In this document: in pieces, positions 5,537 through 6,518 of the stretch
Numbering within the stretch: position 1 is the stretch's first letter
Layout: every line of letters starts with the position of its first letter
Source of the DNA: an uncultured Burkholderiales bacterium
GTDB lineage: Bacteria > Pseudomonadota > Gammaproteobacteria > Burkholderiales > Burkholderiaceae
Direction: 5' to 3'
NCBI GenBank assembly: GCA_903845315.1
Contig: CAIMWY010000102.1
Coordinates: 1 to 6,518 of the forward strand
DNA: 6,518 bases
The notes under the pieces: generated by a model
The model's input: only the letters and a program-made list of their open reading frames with translations
Databases searched by the model: none
What the model was told of the DNA's origin: nothing
Position numbers and translations under genes: made by a program

Positions 5537-6518
5537 TGGCTACTTTGACCGCTTTTGTGCTCGCAGCTTTTGTGAGCTACGCCGGGTGTTGGTACCTCGG
5601 CCTGATTGATGGCAACTTTGCCTTGCTGATGTTCATGGCCACCGTGGTCACTGGCATTTACTGGCTGGCAGAGTACTTTTACTTTTTGCCTCAGCGCGAA
5701 GCTGCCGCTGCCAACTTAGAACAAGAGGCCGACAAGCGGCGTGCCGAACTCACCAAGTTGGGCATTGCCCAAACCGATGTGGATGTGACCGAAGCCAAAG
5801 TTCGTTTGATCATGCAGCCTTGGTGGCTCGATTGGACGGCGGGTTTGTTTCCTGTCATTGCCGTGGTGTTTGTCTTGCGTTCGTTCTTGTTTGAGCCGTT
5901 CAAAATCCCCTCCGGCTCCATGATTCCGACTCTGTGGGTGGGTGACCTGATCTTGGTCAACAAATTTCACTACGGTGTGCGTTTGCCGGTCATGAACCTC
6001 AAAGTGACCGACGGCAATCCGGTACAGCGCGGCGATGTGATGGTGTTTCGCTACCCACCCAAGCCCAGCCTGGATTACATCAAACGCGTGGTGGGCGTGC
6101 CCGGTGACGAGGTGGCTTATTTGAACAAGCAACTCACCATCAATGGCCAGCCCGTGTCCAAAGATGCCCGCACTGACTTCTTTGAAGAAGATAGCATGCG
6201 CTACATCAAGCAGTTCGAAGAAAAGCTGCCGATCGGCTCCAAGGCCTCAGAAATGACTGGCCTGCGTACGCACAACTTGCTCAATGACACCGATCGCCCG
6301 GCGTTTGTTCCGGGTGCCGATGACTTTGTGTTCAAAGAAAACTGCCAATACACCGTCGAAGGCGTGACCTGCAAAGTACCTCAGGGCCACTACTTCATGA
6401 TGGGGGATAACCGCGACAACTCCCTGGACTCGCGTTACTGGGGCTTTGTGCCTGATAAAAACATTGTCGGCAGAGCCTTCTTTGTGTGGATGAATTTCGG
6501 CAATCTCAAGCGCATTGG
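5536..6518 (+). CDS. lepB: Signal peptidase I (leader peptidase), 3' end cut by window
   Basis: Inner-membrane Ser/Lys protease that removes Sec and Tat signal peptides on the periplasmic side. Translation from ATG 5536 runs 327 codons without a stop to the window edge, ending FFVWMNFGNLKRI; only a few residues should be missing. Hydrophobic segments lie at about 3-24, 28-51 and 101-118. Between the second and third is a charged, Ala/Glu-rich cytosolic-looking stretch (53-95). Catalytic Ser128 is in box B (SGSMIPT, 126-132) and Lys183 in box D (DYIKRVVGVPGD, 180-191). Box C is RGDVMVF (165-171) and box E is GDNRDNSLDSR (290-300). The start overlaps the lepA stop by one base, with GGAGG at 5527-5531 as ribosome binding site inside lepA. 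rnc and era usually follow in relatives. MucD and other exported proteins are its substrates in general. Confidence 0.96.
   Translation, partial: MATLTAFVLAAFVSYAGCWYLGLIDGNFALLMFMATVVTGIYWLAEYFYFLPQREAAAANLEQEADKRRAELTKLGIAQTDVDVTEAKVRLIMQPWWLDWTAGLFPVIAVVFVLRSFLFEPFKIPSGSMIPTLWVGDLILVNKFHYGVRLPVMNLKVTDGNPVQRGDVMVFRYPPKPSLDYIKRVVGVPGDEVAYLNKQLTINGQPVSKDARTDFFEEDSMRYIKQFEEKLPIGSKASEMTGLRTHNLLNDTDRPAFVPGADDFVFKENCQYTVEGVTCKVPQGHYFMMGDNRDNSLDSRYWGFVPDKNIVGRAFFVWMNFGNLKRI

Noticed and set aside
5716..6132. 138-residue minus-strand open frame opposite lepB
   Set aside because: It overlaps the conserved catalytic region of lepB and has no family resemblance.
1..6518. Mobile element, CRISPR array, tRNA or rRNA
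   Set aside because: I saw no transposase, terminal inverted repeats with target duplications, regularly spaced repeats, or tRNA-like cloverleaf with CCA. The 3370-3682 spacer lacks the tmRNA tag, RNase P or SRP RNA signatures.

Overview
The window looks like a chromosomal housekeeping segment of a betaproteobacterium, most likely in Burkholderiales/Comamonadaceae (a Limnohabitans/Rhodoferax-like relative). This rests on the protein sequences and on the gene order fabF - small membrane protein - mucD - lepA - lepB. Coding GC is moderate to high. I recognise the families from memory; no search was run.

Region by region: (1) 1-140 is anomalous. Read on the minus strand, about 1-131 encodes an internal piece of a FabF protein. 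That piece is clearly diverged from the FabF gene that follows on the plus strand. The two are joined tail-to-head across a short shared sequence at about 129-140, so the real fabF has lost its first ~18 codons and carries an unrelated open frame in their place. A chimeric contig is the simplest explanation. (2) 130-1320 is the rest of fabF (fatty-acid elongation), intact to its stop. (3) 1330-1770 is a Trp-rich small membrane protein of unknown function, possibly YgfX-like. A 15-bp terminator-like hairpin lies inside its first codons. (4) 1783-3249 is a periplasmic HtrA/Do-family protease (MucD/DegP type). (5) 3250-3727 is a 478-bp non-coding region. It holds an AT-rich stretch, a perfect 16-bp palindrome, DnaA-box-like 9-mers in two inverted pairs, a possible small RNA, and a strong rho-independent terminator just upstream of lepA. 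(6) 3728-5536 is lepA (EF4). (7) 5536-6518 is lepB (signal peptidase I), overlapping lepA by one base and cut by the window end a few residues before its expected C-terminus.

How the genes fit: fabF serves membrane lipid synthesis; mucD handles envelope protein quality control; lepA and lepB form a translationally coupled pair serving translation and protein export. In related bacteria the sigma-E module rpoE-rseA-rseB commonly sits between the small membrane protein and mucD. Here mucD follows the small protein after only 12 bp, so that module is missing from this place. No mobile element, CRISPR array, tRNA or rRNA was seen. I found no clear new multi-gene system; the points most worth checking are the fabF junction, the hairpin at 1334-1377, the missing sigma-E genes and the structured mucD-lepA spacer.
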